Of a DNA stretch of 64,000 nt, positions 7,347 through 16,111 are shown piece by piece. The notes under the pieces are model-generated. The model was not told the DNA's origin and did no database searches. It worked only from the letters and a program-made list of their open reading frames with translations. Origin of the DNA: Maribacter polysiphoniae. Lineage in GTDB: Bacteria; Bacteroidota; Bacteroidia; Flavobacteriales; Flavobacteriaceae. Location: positions 310,001 to 374,000 of the forward strand of contig NZ_QGGQ01000004.1 of the NCBI RefSeq assembly GCF_003148665.1, read 5' to 3'. Numbering within the stretch: the stretch's first letter is position 1; the number at the start of each line of letters is the position of its first letter. A program made the position numbers and the translations under genes.

Positions 7347-8687
7347 ATGTCTCAAATTTCCATCGGTTCTAAAAAACCTAAGTTATCATTTTGGCAAATC
7401 TGGAATATGAGTTTCGGATTTCTAGGGATTCAATTTGGCTTTGCCTTACAAAATGCAAATGTCAGCCGAATTTTCGAAACCCTGGGCGCCTCGCAGGACG
7501 AACTACCCATCCTATGGCTTGCAGCCCCCGTCACGGGGCTGTTGGTACAACCCATTATTGGATATTACAGTGACCGGACCTGGCATAAAAAATGGGGCCG
7601 TCGTAGACCTTTTTTCGCGACTGGGGCAATTTTAGCCACCATCGCCCTATTCGTTATGCCCCATTCAACAGCTTTATGGATGGCGGTTATTATGCTTTGG
7701 TTGATGGATGCTTCAATAAATATCAGTATGGAACCATTTCGGGCCTTTGTTGGGGACATGTTGCCCAATGAACAACGAACCAGTGGTTTTGCCATGCAAA
7801 GTTTCTTTATCGGTGTTGGGGCCATTATTGCCTCTGCCCTGCCCTACATTTTCACCAATTGGTTCGGGATAAGCAATATAGCTCCTGATGGTGGTATTCC
7901 CGATGCCGTAAAATGGTCGTTTTATGTGGGTGGAATCGCATATTTCAGTGCTGTTATGTGGACCGTCTTCAATACAGAGGAATACCCTCCTGACGATTTG
8001 GAAAAACTTAAATTGGAAAACGCCCAAACAGGTGTTTTTACAGGATTGAAAGAATCTTTTATCGGTATTTTCAAAATGCCCAAAACCATGGTACAATTGG
8101 CCTTTGTGCAATTCTTTTCATGGTTCGCGCTATTCGCTATGTGGATTTATACCACTTCAGCAGTGACAAGCCACGTTTATGGCACCTCCGATACGGCTTC
8201 AGCCTTATATAATGAAGGGGCCGACTGGGTAGGCATTTGTTTTGCCATATATAACGGTATTGCGGCTGTCGTTGCCTTCCTACTACCTGTCATTGCCAAA
8301 AAGACCAGTAGACGAATCACCCATTTATTGGCTTTGGTCATTGGGGGTATCGGACTCATTTCAATCTATTTCATTACCGATCCGAATATGCTTTTGGTCT
8401 CAATGATAGGTGTCGGTATTGCATGGGCCAGTATCCTATCTATGCCTTATGCCATGCTTTCGAGCATTTTACCGGCAAACAAAATGGGCTATTACATGGG
8501 GGTTTTTAACTTTTTCATTGTAATTCCGCAAATAGTCGCTGCCGGTATCCTAGGCTTTATCTTGAAATCATTTTTTGAAAATGAGGCCATTTATGCGATG
8601 TTCATTGGGGGTGTTTCGTTTTTTATAGCCGGCTTGTTATGTTTGATCGTTCACGACAATGAAACTCCAATCAAAAGTGAGGATTAA
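7347..8687 (+). CDS. MFS sugar transporter, SLC45/GPH type
   Basis: A 446-residue integral membrane protein with about twelve hydrophobic segments. The N-terminal 'SFWQIWNMSFGFLGIQFGF' and 'NVSRIFETLGA' together with 'PIIGYYSDRTWHKKWGRRRPF' (the MFS loop 2-3 motif) are hallmarks of the bacterial maltose/sucrose-type SLC45 transporters found in Bacteroidetes and Xanthomonads. It probably takes up a disaccharide or related glycoside across the inner membrane by proton symport; the actual sugar is not known. No glycoside hydrolase or LacI regulator is adjacent, unlike classical maltose loci. It converges on a TonB-dependent receptor on the other strand, which could be the outer-membrane step for the same nutrient, but nothing proves this. 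Confidence 0.85.
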   Translation: MSQISIGSKKPKLSFWQIWNMSFGFLGIQFGFALQNANVSRIFETLGASQDELPILWLAAPVTGLLVQPIIGYYSDRTWHKKWGRRRPFFATGAILATIALFVMPHSTALWMAVIMLWLMDASINISMEPFRAFVGDMLPNEQRTSGFAMQSFFIGVGAIIASALPYIFTNWFGISNIAPDGGIPDAVKWSFYVGGIAYFSAVMWTVFNTEEYPPDDLEKLKLENAQTGVFTGLKESFIGIFKMPKTMVQLAFVQFFSWFALFAMWIYTTSAVTSHVYGTSDTASALYNEGADWVGICFAIYNGIAAVVAFLLPVIAKKTSRRITHLLALVIGGIGLISIYFITDPNMLLVSMIGVGIAWASILSMPYAMLSSILPANKMGYYMGVFNFFIVIPQIVAAGILGFILKSFFENEAIYAMFIGGVSFFIAGLLCLIVHDNETPIKSED

Positions 8688-8694
8688 CCGAACA

Positions 8695-10869
8695 TTAGAG
8701 GTTATCTAACTGATTGCTCTTTTTATCTGCACTGATCGTCCAAAAGATACCGACAAAAAAGAATGTATCGGCGGTTGGACGAATAGTCCTGCGATCAAAT
8801 TGCCCGTTGGAATTTGGTGCATCGGCATATTGATATCCATTGACATTTTTAAAACCCAATGCATTGCTCACAGAACAATATAAGATTTTCTGTGGGGAAA
8901 CCAGATAGGCCCAATTAAGGCTCAGGTTATTGTACGTCTTTGTTTTTTCTGCGAGAAAAGATCCTGTTGTATTCGGGTCGTCATACGGCCTTCCTGAAGC
9001 ATGGGTATAGGAAAGACCAACCTGCGAACGCAAATCGTTTATCCAATATTTGGTCACTATCGAGAGATTATGCTTGGGCGCAAAATTGGGTGTCGCCTGT
9101 TCTTCAAAATTCAAATAATCACGTTGGGTATCCAAATAAGAATACGAAATCCAATAATCCAGGTTCTTGATATTCTTATTGTCCCTCCAAAAAACATCCA
9201 ATCCTGCTGCATAGCCACTTCCCAAATTATTGAAAAGCGTATCAAATCCCGGTGTATCGGTATCAAACTTCACCAAATGATCATATTCCTTATAATAGGC
9301 TTCCGCCCTAAACGTCCTTCCATTCCCCATATACTGATAATTCAATATATAATGGGATGTTTTTTCAGTATTAAGTCCGTCACCATACTTCGCATATTCA
9401 ATAGCCGGATTTTGGTAAAAATCACCATAGGCCAAAGAAAACTGTCCTTTATCCCCACCCTTATAAGCCAAGGATACCCTTGGGGCCAAACTGAAATCTT
9501 CCACCGCCGTTGAATACTCCCCCCGCAATCCTACCTTCATCGCAAACCGGTTACTGAAGAAAATATCGCCTTCCGCAAAGGCAGCTGTTAGATCATCGTC
9601 GTAAACACTCTTATAAGTCCTATCATTTTCCGCCATAAGCACATCCTCATAATCCAACTTAAAATACGCTGCCCCAAAAGTCAATTGAAAACGACTGCTG
9701 AAGTTTTTCTTTAGTTTTAATTTGATATGGGCTCCTATTTCTTCGGTATCTATGGCATCTGTGAGCAAACCGATTTTGTTTTTATCTATGGAAACGCTGG
9801 CCCCTGTCGCCAATGTCCAGTCATTTTCCAAATAATGCTTATAGGTTGAATTTATATAGAGGTTATTGTTCTTTAATCGAAAACGAACCAAATCCTCATA
9901 ATTGATGTCTTTTTGATCTATATCCAAGGTACTATGGTTGAACCCTGTGTAAAATTTAAACATGTTGTGCGCTCCCTTACTCCTAAAAACGGCTTCCCCC
10001 GACAAAGATTCATAAGGTTTTCTCCAGCGTACATCCTGGTTTGAAGGTACCAAGGCCTGATAGGGGGCCAGATTTATATAGGACGTATTGATGCTTAAGG
10101 ATTTCGTTCCCCAAATTTCAGTATGGCCAAGTCCACCACCAACTGACATCACTGAAATATCGGTTTTTTCCTGTTCGGGGACATCTGTCGTATTCAATAA
10201 CAAAACACTGGAAAGCGCCTGACCGTATTCGGCGGAATAGCCCCCCGTACTAAAGGTAATTCCCTTAAAAAGAAAAGGGGAAAACCTTCCTCGGGTCGGA
10301 ATGTTGTTAACCGTGGCATTAAAGGGTTGGAAAACCCTAAGACCATCGATAAAGACTTGGGTCTCCCCAGCTGCACCCCCACGTACAAAAAGCCTACCAT
10401 CACCACCGACCGTCGAAGTACCCGGCAGGGTTTGTAAAGCCGCCACAAAATCACCGGCGGCACCCGCTGTCGTAACAATATCCAAAGGTTTCAAAACGGA
10501 AACTTTTGAATTGTCACCGGCTTCAAATGAACCCGCGGTTAAGGTTACCCCATTTAACTGGTTGATCGTTTCCCTGAGATGTATCGATAGGTTTTTAAAG
10601 TAGGAAACATCCCCAACTTCATAATGGGTCTCGTAAGCGATATTCGATATTACCAAGGTTTGCGACCCCTTCATGGTGGTTTCAAAAGAAAAATCCCCAT
10701 TTGCATCGCTCGAAGCCCCATCATATGTTCCTTCCAGATAGACATTGGCTCCACTTATTGGAATATTCTTTTCATCAACAACCTTCCCCGATATGGTTGT
10801 TTGCGCTACAAGTAGGCTTGTGCAAAGGAAAGCAAGGGATAATACATGATATTTTAGCATGACGTTCAT
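8695..10869 (-). CDS. TonB-dependent receptor
   Basis: A 724-residue outer-membrane receptor. After a signal peptide (cleavage near 'LLVAQ') comes a carboxypeptidase-regulatory-like beta-sandwich, about residues 25-105 ('ISGKVVDEKNIPISGANVYL', 'GDFSFET'). A plug domain follows, about 120-240 ('LQTLPGTSTVGGDGRLFVRGG', 'VFIDGLRV'), then the 22-strand barrel to the C-terminus. The start may be the ATG at 10869 or a second one at 10860. It is an orphan receptor with no SusD-like partner, so a starch-type glycan is less likely than a metal chelate, vitamin or small oligomer. The substrate is unknown. The stop lies eight bases from the end of the convergent MFS gene. Confidence 0.9.
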   Translation of the reverse strand: MNVMLKYHVLSLAFLCTSLLVAQTTISGKVVDEKNIPISGANVYLEGTYDGASSDANGDFSFETTMKGSQTLVISNIAYETHYEVGDVSYFKNLSIHLRETINQLNGVTLTAGSFEAGDNSKVSVLKPLDIVTTAGAAGDFVAALQTLPGTSTVGGDGRLFVRGGAAGETQVFIDGLRVFQPFNATVNNIPTRGRFSPFLFKGITFSTGGYSAEYGQALSSVLLLNTTDVPEQEKTDISVMSVGGGLGHTEIWGTKSLSINTSYINLAPYQALVPSNQDVRWRKPYESLSGEAVFRSKGAHNMFKFYTGFNHSTLDIDQKDINYEDLVRFRLKNNNLYINSTYKHYLENDWTLATGASVSIDKNKIGLLTDAIDTEEIGAHIKLKLKKNFSSRFQLTFGAAYFKLDYEDVLMAENDRTYKSVYDDDLTAAFAEGDIFFSNRFAMKVGLRGEYSTAVEDFSLAPRVSLAYKGGDKGQFSLAYGDFYQNPAIEYAKYGDGLNTEKTSHYILNYQYMGNGRTFRAEAYYKEYDHLVKFDTDTPGFDTLFNNLGSGYAAGLDVFWRDNKNIKNLDYWISYSYLDTQRDYLNFEEQATPNFAPKHNLSIVTKYWINDLRSQVGLSYTHASGRPYDDPNTTGSFLAEKTKTYNNLSLNWAYLVSPQKILYCSVSNALGFKNVNGYQYADAPNSNGQFDRRTIRPTADTFFFVGIFWTISADKKSNQLDNL

Positions 10870-11153
10870 TTTTTTGATGAAACAAAAGTGTCATACACAA
10901 AAGGATTCCCCCAATACAATTTTCCCAGTTGTAAAATTCCTGTACCCAACTGTAGCTATAGTGTATCCTTGTACCAATCGATGGTAAGCATTCCAATTTG
11001 GGTTAGAGACCTCTCCTATACCATGCCCCATAATCAAAAGGGTGACCATAAACACAATTCAGGACAGCAAAACCACAATTGGGTCATTGTGATTTTCAAT
11101 AAACAGGTAATAAACGGAGTTTTGACGCAGTACTAACAATTAAACCACTACAC
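10870..11153. other. divergent promoter region of the TonB receptor and DUF2141 gene
   Basis: 284 bases between divergent genes, without an open frame of note. An imperfect inverted repeat around CACAATTGGGTCATTGTG (about 11072-11090) could be an operator. I cannot assign the regulator. Confidence 0.3.
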
Positions 11154-11576
11154 ATGAAAACTATTGGACTTATTTTATCATTGGTATTTACAAGCTTTAT
11201 CGCTACTGCACAACAAGCCGAAGAAGGCGTTACGGTAACAGTGAACATTGAAAATGTATTGAATGCCAATGGCAAGATACTGGCTTCCCTACATAATTCG
11301 GAAACCTTTTTGAAAGGAGAAGGTTTGGACCATGTAGCCATGAAAAGTACCAAAGGCACACTTACCTTGACTTTTGAGGATGTTGTACCCGGAACATATG
11401 CCATTATGGTGTTACACGATGAAAACGACAATCAACGCATGGATTTTGAGGCCAATGGAATGCCCAAGGAAAACTATGCTACAACGGGAGTTATGGAAAT
11501 GTACGGACCGCCGAGCTTTGATGCCTCCAAATTTGGGGTATCCAACGAAAATCTCGAACTCAATATTCGGTTTTAG
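11154..11576 (+). CDS. DUF2141 secreted protein
   Basis: A 140-residue protein with a signal peptide (MKTIGLILSLVFTSFIATA, cleavage before QQAEE). The rest follows the DUF2141 pattern: 'VTVTVNIENVLNANGKILASLHNSE', 'FEDVVPGTYAIMVLHDENDNQRMDF' with its HDEN(D/G)N motif, and 'GMPKENYATT'. The fold is predicted to be a beta-sandwich located in the periplasm or on the outer membrane; function is unknown in all members. It often accompanies TonB receptors in Flavobacteria, and here it is divergent from one. A strong hairpin follows at 11601. Confidence 0.88.
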   Translation: MKTIGLILSLVFTSFIATAQQAEEGVTVTVNIENVLNANGKILASLHNSETFLKGEGLDHVAMKSTKGTLTLTFEDVVPGTYAIMVLHDENDNQRMDFEANGMPKENYATTGVMEMYGPPSFDASKFGVSNENLELNIRF

Positions 11577-11600
11577 CCCCTGACCATCAATAAAAAAACA

Positions 11601-11632
11601 AAAAAAAGGCTTCCTAAGGGAAGCCTTTTTTT
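11601..11632. terminator. bidirectional hairpin terminator
   Basis: A 14-base perfect stem (11601-11614 with 11619-11632) with loop TAAG, flanked by A7 on the left and T7 on the right. It lies between the convergent DUF2141 and dps genes and can end both transcripts. Confidence 0.92.
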
Positions 11633-11650
11633 ATACACTTTTGGTTCCTA

Positions 11651-12130
11651 CTATATATCTTCGGCCAACCATGCTTTCATCATCCAAACTGTTTTTTCCT
11701 GTTCAGAAATGAAATCGCTCATCATTGAATTGGTACCTTCATCATCAGCTTCATCGGAAGCCTTTAAAATTTTACGTTCGATCATCAATAATTGGGTCAA
11801 CGATTCCACAATAAGACGAATGGCATCCTCATCCTTGGTTATATTCTTACCAACAGGAACCTTTGAATTCGCGATATAATCCTCAAAGGTATGTAAGGGC
11901 ACCCCTCCCAAGGTCAAGATACGCTCTGCGATCTCATCAACCTTTATATTCGCGTCGTTGTACAAGTCTTCAAACTTTACATGAAGGTCAAAAAAACGTT
12001 TCCCTTTGATATTCCAATGGATACCCCTCAAATTTTGATAATATCTTTGTGAATTTGCCAATAATTCGTTTAAATCTTTACTTAAGGCCATTGATTTTTC
12101 GGCACTTAATCCTATACTATTGTAAGACAT
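11651..12130 (-). CDS. dps: Dps, DNA-protecting ferritin-like protein
   Basis: A 159-residue Dps/miniferritin. The ferroxidase residues at the dimer interface align with E. coli Dps: His38 and Trp39 ('RGIHWNIKG'), His50, Glu54, Asp65 and Glu69 ('VDEIAERI'). The protein stores iron in a dodecamer, consuming hydrogen peroxide, and may coat DNA in stationary phase. It lacks the Lys-rich N-terminal tail of E. coli Dps, so DNA binding is uncertain. The gene is divergent from oxyR with 102 bases between, the classic arrangement for peroxide control. Confidence 0.95.
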   Translation of the reverse strand: MSYNSIGLSAEKSMALSKDLNELLANSQRYYQNLRGIHWNIKGKRFFDLHVKFEDLYNDANIKVDEIAERILTLGGVPLHTFEDYIANSKVPVGKNITKDEDAIRLIVESLTQLLMIERKILKASDEADDEGTNSMMSDFISEQEKTVWMMKAWLAEDI

Positions 12131-12212
12131 ACTATTTGTTTTAATTATACTATAAAATTAATGAATATTCAGGTCTTCAAGGCCCGTTTTAATCGTTAGT
12201 TTTTATATTTTT

Positions 12213-12227
12213 ATAGGCTTAAACTAT
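12213..12227 (+). promoter_or_regulatory. candidate OxyR operator half
   Basis: ATAG-N7-CTAT at 12213-12227, six bases before the oxyR start. This is half of the OxyR consensus (ATAG-N7-CTAT repeated), and also a LysR-type dyad. The second half is not well preserved upstream. It lies in the oxyR-dps intergenic region, where autoregulation and dps activation are expected. Confidence 0.5.
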
Positions 12228-12232
12228 AATTC

Positions 12233-13171
12233 ATGACCATTACCCAATTACAATATGTATTGGCCGTTGCCGAACATAAGAATTTCACTTTGGCGGCCCA
12301 AAAAAGCTTTGTCACACAACCTACATTAAGCATGCAGGTACAGAAGCTTGAGGATGAATTGGACATTTTGATTTTTGACCGGGCAAAAAAACCAATCGCT
12401 ATTACCGAGGTTGGTAAAAAAATTGTGGAACAAGCAAAAAATATCGTTAATGAAGCCGACCGCATCAAGGATATCGTAGACCAGGAAAAAGGCTTTATCG
12501 GGGGTGATTATACCTTAGGGATCATTCCTACCATTATGCCAACGTTGTTACCGATGTTCTTAAAAACCTTTATCAAAAAATACCCCAAGGTCAACTTGAT
12601 CATCAAAGAACAGAATACTGAAAATCTAATTCGGAATATCCAAGATGGACATTTGGATGGCGCCATAGCCGCTACCCCCTTGGAAATTGAGTTCATTAAG
12701 GAACGTCCTTTATATTACGAACCTTTTGTAGGTTACGTGCCCCCGAACCATAGATTGGCACACAAGGAAAATCTTGAACCCTCCGATTTGGACATTGCCG
12801 ATATTCTCTTATTGAGGGATGGACACTGTTTTAGGGATGGGGTCATTAATATTTGTAATGCCACCAAAAATTATGGGGAAGAGCATTTTCAAATTCAAAG
12901 TGGTAGTTTTGAAACGTTGATCAACTTATCGAATGAAGGACTTGGCATGACGTTATTGCCGTATCTAAATACGATGGAATTGGATGATCTTAAAAAGAAG
13001 CACCTAAAATATTTCAATGCTCCCTCACCGGCTCGTGAAGTAAGCTTGATCTATCACAAAAGTGAATTGAAAATACAGATTACCGATGCATTAAAAGATG
13101 TGATTTCCGGGATTGTAAGGGGTGCAATAGCCTTCCAGGATGTTAAGATCATAAGTCCATTGGGCAAATAA
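12233..13171 (+). CDS. oxyR: OxyR, peroxide-sensing LysR-type regulator
   Basis: A 312-residue LysR-type regulator. The N-terminal winged helix-turn-helix is at about 1-60 ('TLAAQKSFVTQPTLSMQVQKLE'), and the effector domain about 90-305. The peroxide-sensing loop reads GHCFRDGVINIC, placing cysteines exactly at 199 and 208, the same numbering and spacing as in E. coli OxyR, where they form the regulatory disulfide. It should activate dps and other antioxidant genes on hydrogen peroxide. It is divergent from dps and convergent with the small lipoprotein at 13176 (four bases apart). Confidence 0.95.
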   Translation: MTITQLQYVLAVAEHKNFTLAAQKSFVTQPTLSMQVQKLEDELDILIFDRAKKPIAITEVGKKIVEQAKNIVNEADRIKDIVDQEKGFIGGDYTLGIIPTIMPTLLPMFLKTFIKKYPKVNLIIKEQNTENLIRNIQDGHLDGAIAATPLEIEFIKERPLYYEPFVGYVPPNHRLAHKENLEPSDLDIADILLLRDGHCFRDGVINICNATKNYGEEHFQIQSGSFETLINLSNEGLGMTLLPYLNTMELDDLKKKHLKYFNAPSPAREVSLIYHKSELKIQITDALKDVISGIVRGAIAFQDVKIISPLGK

Positions 13172-13175
13172 AAAA

Positions 13176-13571
13176 TCAATCCACCCGCTTGAATCGATAA
13201 GAGCATTCCTCGATGCAGCCTATGAAGCCCAATATGAGCTTTTTTTCCTCAACCAAAATGCGGTAAACGGGTTCATACAATTCGGAATTACAAAAAAATC
13301 TTAAATAGAGTTTTTCCTCGGCGATGGCGAAGGTACCATTGACCGGTGCCTTGCACCCATCCCATTTCGATAATTCGAGTGAACCATCGCCTTGAAAGTC
13401 ATAAATCGCACCATCATCAACACGGGTCCAATCCACAATTCCCCCCGGACTGATTTTTGTAGCTTCCAATTGCCACTGACCTATAATTTCGTGATCAATT
13501 TCCCCTCCCTTCAAATCATCATCGGCACATCCTAAAATCAACAGGAACAAAAACGGGAAAAAATACTTCAT
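13176..13571 (-). CDS. small lipocalin-like lipoprotein
   Basis: A 131-residue lipoprotein: MKYFFPFLFLLILGC with Cys15 as lipid anchor. The mature part has 'IIGQWQLEATKISPGG' and ends with Cys-containing strands ('FIGCIEECSYRFKRVD'), a beta-barrel pattern of the 'lipocalin-like' proteins common in Flavobacteria (first strand with Gly-x-Trp). Four mature cysteines could form two disulfides. Ligand unknown. It converges on oxyR, but there is no evidence it belongs to the peroxide response. Confidence 0.75.
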   Translation of the reverse strand: MKYFFPFLFLLILGCADDDLKGGEIDHEIIGQWQLEATKISPGGIVDWTRVDDGAIYDFQGDGSLELSKWDGCKAPVNGTFAIAEEKLYLRFFCNSELYEPVYRILVEEKKLILGFIGCIEECSYRFKRVD

Positions 13572-13656
13572 TTACTTCTCTACTTCTAATTGAGTACGGT
13601 ACATTATAACATATACGGTACAAATGATCCTGCGGTTCACGAAAACCCAAAAAAAA

Positions 13657-13673
13657 CCACCCTTTTAGGGTGG
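13657..13673 (-). terminator. hairpin terminator
   Basis: CCACCC / GGGTGG stem with a five-base loop, A-rich on the left (T-run on the minus strand) and TTTATT-containing on the right. It follows the stop of the 65-residue gene read on the minus strand, between that gene and the lipocalin-like gene. Confidence 0.75.
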
Positions 13674-13679
13674 CTTTAT

Positions 13680-13877
13680 TTATGCATTTAAATAAATGAG
13701 ACTTTCTTTTAATTGCGGTTTATCGGTTACGAACTGATATAACCAGTATTTTAGTTCCTCTATTTCGGCCGGCAGCAATCTATTTACCGCCTTTTTAAGC
13801 TCTTTACAAAATAGCTTTGTGTCAAAACTAACCTTTTTTAGTACTGTTTTAGTGTACTCAAGCATAGCTCTAGCCAT
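13680..13877 (-). CDS. conserved small flavobacterial protein
   Basis: A 65-residue protein starting MARAMLEYTKTVLKKVSFD and containing 'FCKELKKAVNRLLPAEIEELKYWL'. I recognise this as a small hypothetical protein strongly conserved across Flavobacteriaceae, of unknown function. It is helical and cationic with no signal peptide. It is a single-gene unit between the terminator at 13657 and the divergent PBP4-like gene. Confidence 0.82.
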   Translation of the reverse strand: MARAMLEYTKTVLKKVSFDTKLFCKELKKAVNRLLPAEIEELKYWLYQFVTDKPQLKESLIYLNA

Positions 13878-14022
13878 ATTACAAAATGTTTAATTAGTTG
13901 TTGTCTTTCCAAAGTTAACTATAAATCAATCAACAATATTGTTTGACAATCGTTAAATATTCGATAATTTCCTGTTAAAATAACACAGTTTAATTCAATT
14001 TGGTAAACTCTACGTTAAAGAT

Positions 14023-15291
14023 ATGAAAAAAATCGTTGTATTACTACTGTTAACTATCTTAACCACAGGATGTTCAAGTGTTAAAAAACAATTGAAGAAG
14101 ACCATTGACCCCCATTTGAAAACAGCGCTTTTCAGTGACCAGTTCACGGGTTTTTTATTGTTGAATGCAACGACCAGGGATACTTTGTACCAACACAACA
14201 GTTCCAAATATTTCACACCCGCCAGCAACACCAAGATCTTTACACTTTTCACTTCTTTAAAGTTATTGCCAGAACGAATTCCCTCACTTAAATATTCCTA
14301 TGTAAGGGACACCCTGTATATAGAAGGTACTGGTGACCCTTCGGTTTTACACCCCTATTTAAAAGACAGCACGGCCATTCGTTTTTTAAAATCCCATGAA
14401 AATATCGCCCTATACCTGAACAACTTCAAGGATGAAAAATTTGGCCCAGGGTGGTCATGGGATGATTATCAATATTATTATTCGCCCGAACGTAGTGGTT
14501 TTCCGCTTTATGGGAATGTGCTTACCATTGAGAATGGCGATAGCCTACGGATTTCGCCGGATTATTTTAAGGATAGTATATTTCCTTATGCAAATGCCGT
14601 ACAGCGAGATCCCATAAAGAATTTGTTCTATTTTGACCCTTCCCAAAAAGATACCCTTGAAATCCCCTTTGTTGTCGATAGCAGCTTGACCAAGAATTTG
14701 TTGGAAAAAGCACTTGGCAAGAAAATTAGGATATCGCCTACCATGCCCAATACAGCGCATAACGTTTTATATGGAATAGCTGCTGATTCCATCTATAGCC
14801 GAATGATGGAAGTGAGTGACAACTTCCTTGCCGAACAATTACTTTTTTTGGCATCCTCTACCCTATCGGATACCCTTAACAGTGCGAAGGCACGAAAATT
14901 TATACTTGAAAACCACTTGTCCGATCTAAAACAACCCCCAAGATGGGTAGATGGCTCGGGACTTTCCCGTTATAATTTGTTTACCCCGGAGTCTATGGTG
15001 CACGTGCTGTATAAACTGTATACTGAGATACCTAGAGAAAGGTTGTTCCGGTTTTTTCCGGTAGGTGGCGTTGCTGGAACCTTGGAAGACTGGTATCCGG
15101 GTAACCCAGAACCATACATATATGCAAAGACAGGTAGCTTAAGCAATAATCATTGCTTAAGTGGCTATTTACTGACCAAGTCGGGCAAAACATTGATTTT
15201 CAGCTTTATGAACAATCATTTTAGGGAGAGTCCATCGGAAATAAAAAAACAGATGCAAACCATTCTCGAGGAAATACGGGACACTTATTAA
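14023..15291 (+). CDS. dacB: D-Ala-D-Ala carboxypeptidase/endopeptidase, PBP4 (S13) type, lipoprotein
   Basis: A 422-residue penicillin-binding protein of peptidase family S13. Catalytic motifs: SxxK as SNTK at residues 68-71 ('FTPASNTKIFTLFTSL'), SxN as 'VSDNFLAEQLL', and KTG as 'AKTGSLSN'. It trims peptide stems and cross-links in the periplasm. Unlike E. coli PBP4, the N-terminus is a lipoprotein signal (LTTGC, Cys17), so the enzyme should be membrane-anchored. The usual large insertion between SxxK and SxN is present in shortened form. It is monocistronic, divergent from the 65-residue gene. Confidence 0.9.
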   Translation: MKKIVVLLLLTILTTGCSSVKKQLKKTIDPHLKTALFSDQFTGFLLLNATTRDTLYQHNSSKYFTPASNTKIFTLFTSLKLLPERIPSLKYSYVRDTLYIEGTGDPSVLHPYLKDSTAIRFLKSHENIALYLNNFKDEKFGPGWSWDDYQYYYSPERSGFPLYGNVLTIENGDSLRISPDYFKDSIFPYANAVQRDPIKNLFYFDPSQKDTLEIPFVVDSSLTKNLLEKALGKKIRISPTMPNTAHNVLYGIAADSIYSRMMEVSDNFLAEQLLFLASSTLSDTLNSAKARKFILENHLSDLKQPPRWVDGSGLSRYNLFTPESMVHVLYKLYTEIPRERLFRFFPVGGVAGTLEDWYPGNPEPYIYAKTGSLSNNHCLSGYLLTKSGKTLIFSFMNNHFRESPSEIKKQMQTILEEIRDTY

Positions 15292-15294
15292 ATC

Positions 15295-15315
15295 AAAAAA
15301 AGGACCGAACGTCCT
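15295..15315 (-). terminator. terminator of nudK
   Basis: AGGAC-CGAAC-GTCCT hairpin at 15301-15315 with six A residues on the left. On the minus strand this is a stem followed by a T-run, 25 bases beyond the nudK stop. Confidence 0.6.
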
Positions 15316-15339
15316 GATGGAATTCCTGAGGAAATAGGT

Positions 15340-15921
15340 TTAAAGCAACTTATTTATCTGTGCATACTGCAATAACATGATGGTCTTGGCATCTTTTATT
15401 TCTCCCGATTTGATCATAGCAATCGCTTCTTTGAACGGCATCTCCAAAACTTCAATATTCTCGGTTTCATCCTCGGCACCACCACCTTCACTGATTTTCA
15501 TGGTTTCCTCATATTCGGCAACGAAAAAATGCAAGATTTCGGTCACGGAGCCGGGGGACATAAATGATTCGAAAACCTTCTGTACATTCTCGATCTTATA
15601 TCCTGTTTCTTCCTCTGCCTCCTTCTTTATGCAATCCACTGGATTATCCCCATCCAACAAACCAGCACAGACTTCAACCAACATTCCGTCTGTATTGCCA
15701 TTTACATAGGTAGCCATACGAAACTGCCTCGTCAAAACCACAGTACCCTTCTTGCCATTGTACAATAAGATGGCTGCCCCGTTACCACGATCATAAACCT
15801 CCCGCATTTGGGTTTCCCATGTACCATCTTCTTTTTCATAATCGAAAGTGATTTTTTTGAGGATATACCAATTATCGGACAACAACTCGGTTTTGATATT
15901 CTTTACACGACCTTTTTCCAA
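15340..15921 (-). CDS. nudK: NudK-like Nudix pyrophosphatase
   Basis: A 193-residue Nudix hydrolase, close to E. coli NudK (GDP-mannose pyrophosphatase) along its whole length: '[15 protein letters not shown]', '[16 protein letters not shown]', '[16 protein letters not shown]', 'AGLLDGDNP', 'KEAEEETGY', '[19 protein letters not shown]', '[15 protein letters not shown]'. The Nudix box carries the same deviations as NudK itself (Ala for the first Gly, Asp for the first Glu, Lys for Arg). It would cut GDP-mannose or a similar nucleotide sugar to GMP and sugar phosphate, needing Mg2+. Divergent from the M81 lipoprotein gene. Confidence 0.92.
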   Translation of the reverse strand: MEKGRVKNIKTELLSDNWYILKKITFDYEKEDGTWETQMREVYDRGNGAAILLYNGKKGTVVLTRQFRMATYVNGNTDGMLVEVCAGLLDGDNPVDCIKKEAEEETGYKIENVQKVFESFMSPGSVTEILHFFVAEYEETMKISEGGGAEDETENIEVLEMPFKEAIAMIKSGEIKDAKTIMLLQYAQINKLL

Positions 15922-16111
15922 GATAGATTTATTTTGGGTTACTACTAATTTTTAACATCGAATTTACGTTCATTCTAAATAGCCAAAGAGCTCCGTACAC
16001 AAAAGTCGAAAATGAAAATTAAATGCTACTTTTAAGCAACGAATGAAAACGATTTCAATTATATTCCAAGACAAATTTCAGGGATTTAAACCAAACCAAA
16101 TAACAAACTAC

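Noticed and set aside
9001-9513. 170-codon frame antisense to the TonB receptor barrel
   Set aside because: Lies wholly inside the receptor, Ile-rich without domain pattern.
15600-15680. apparently damaged Nudix box (missing first Gly and Glu)
   Set aside because: E. coli NudK has the same Ala/Asp/Lys variants, so the enzyme is probably intact.
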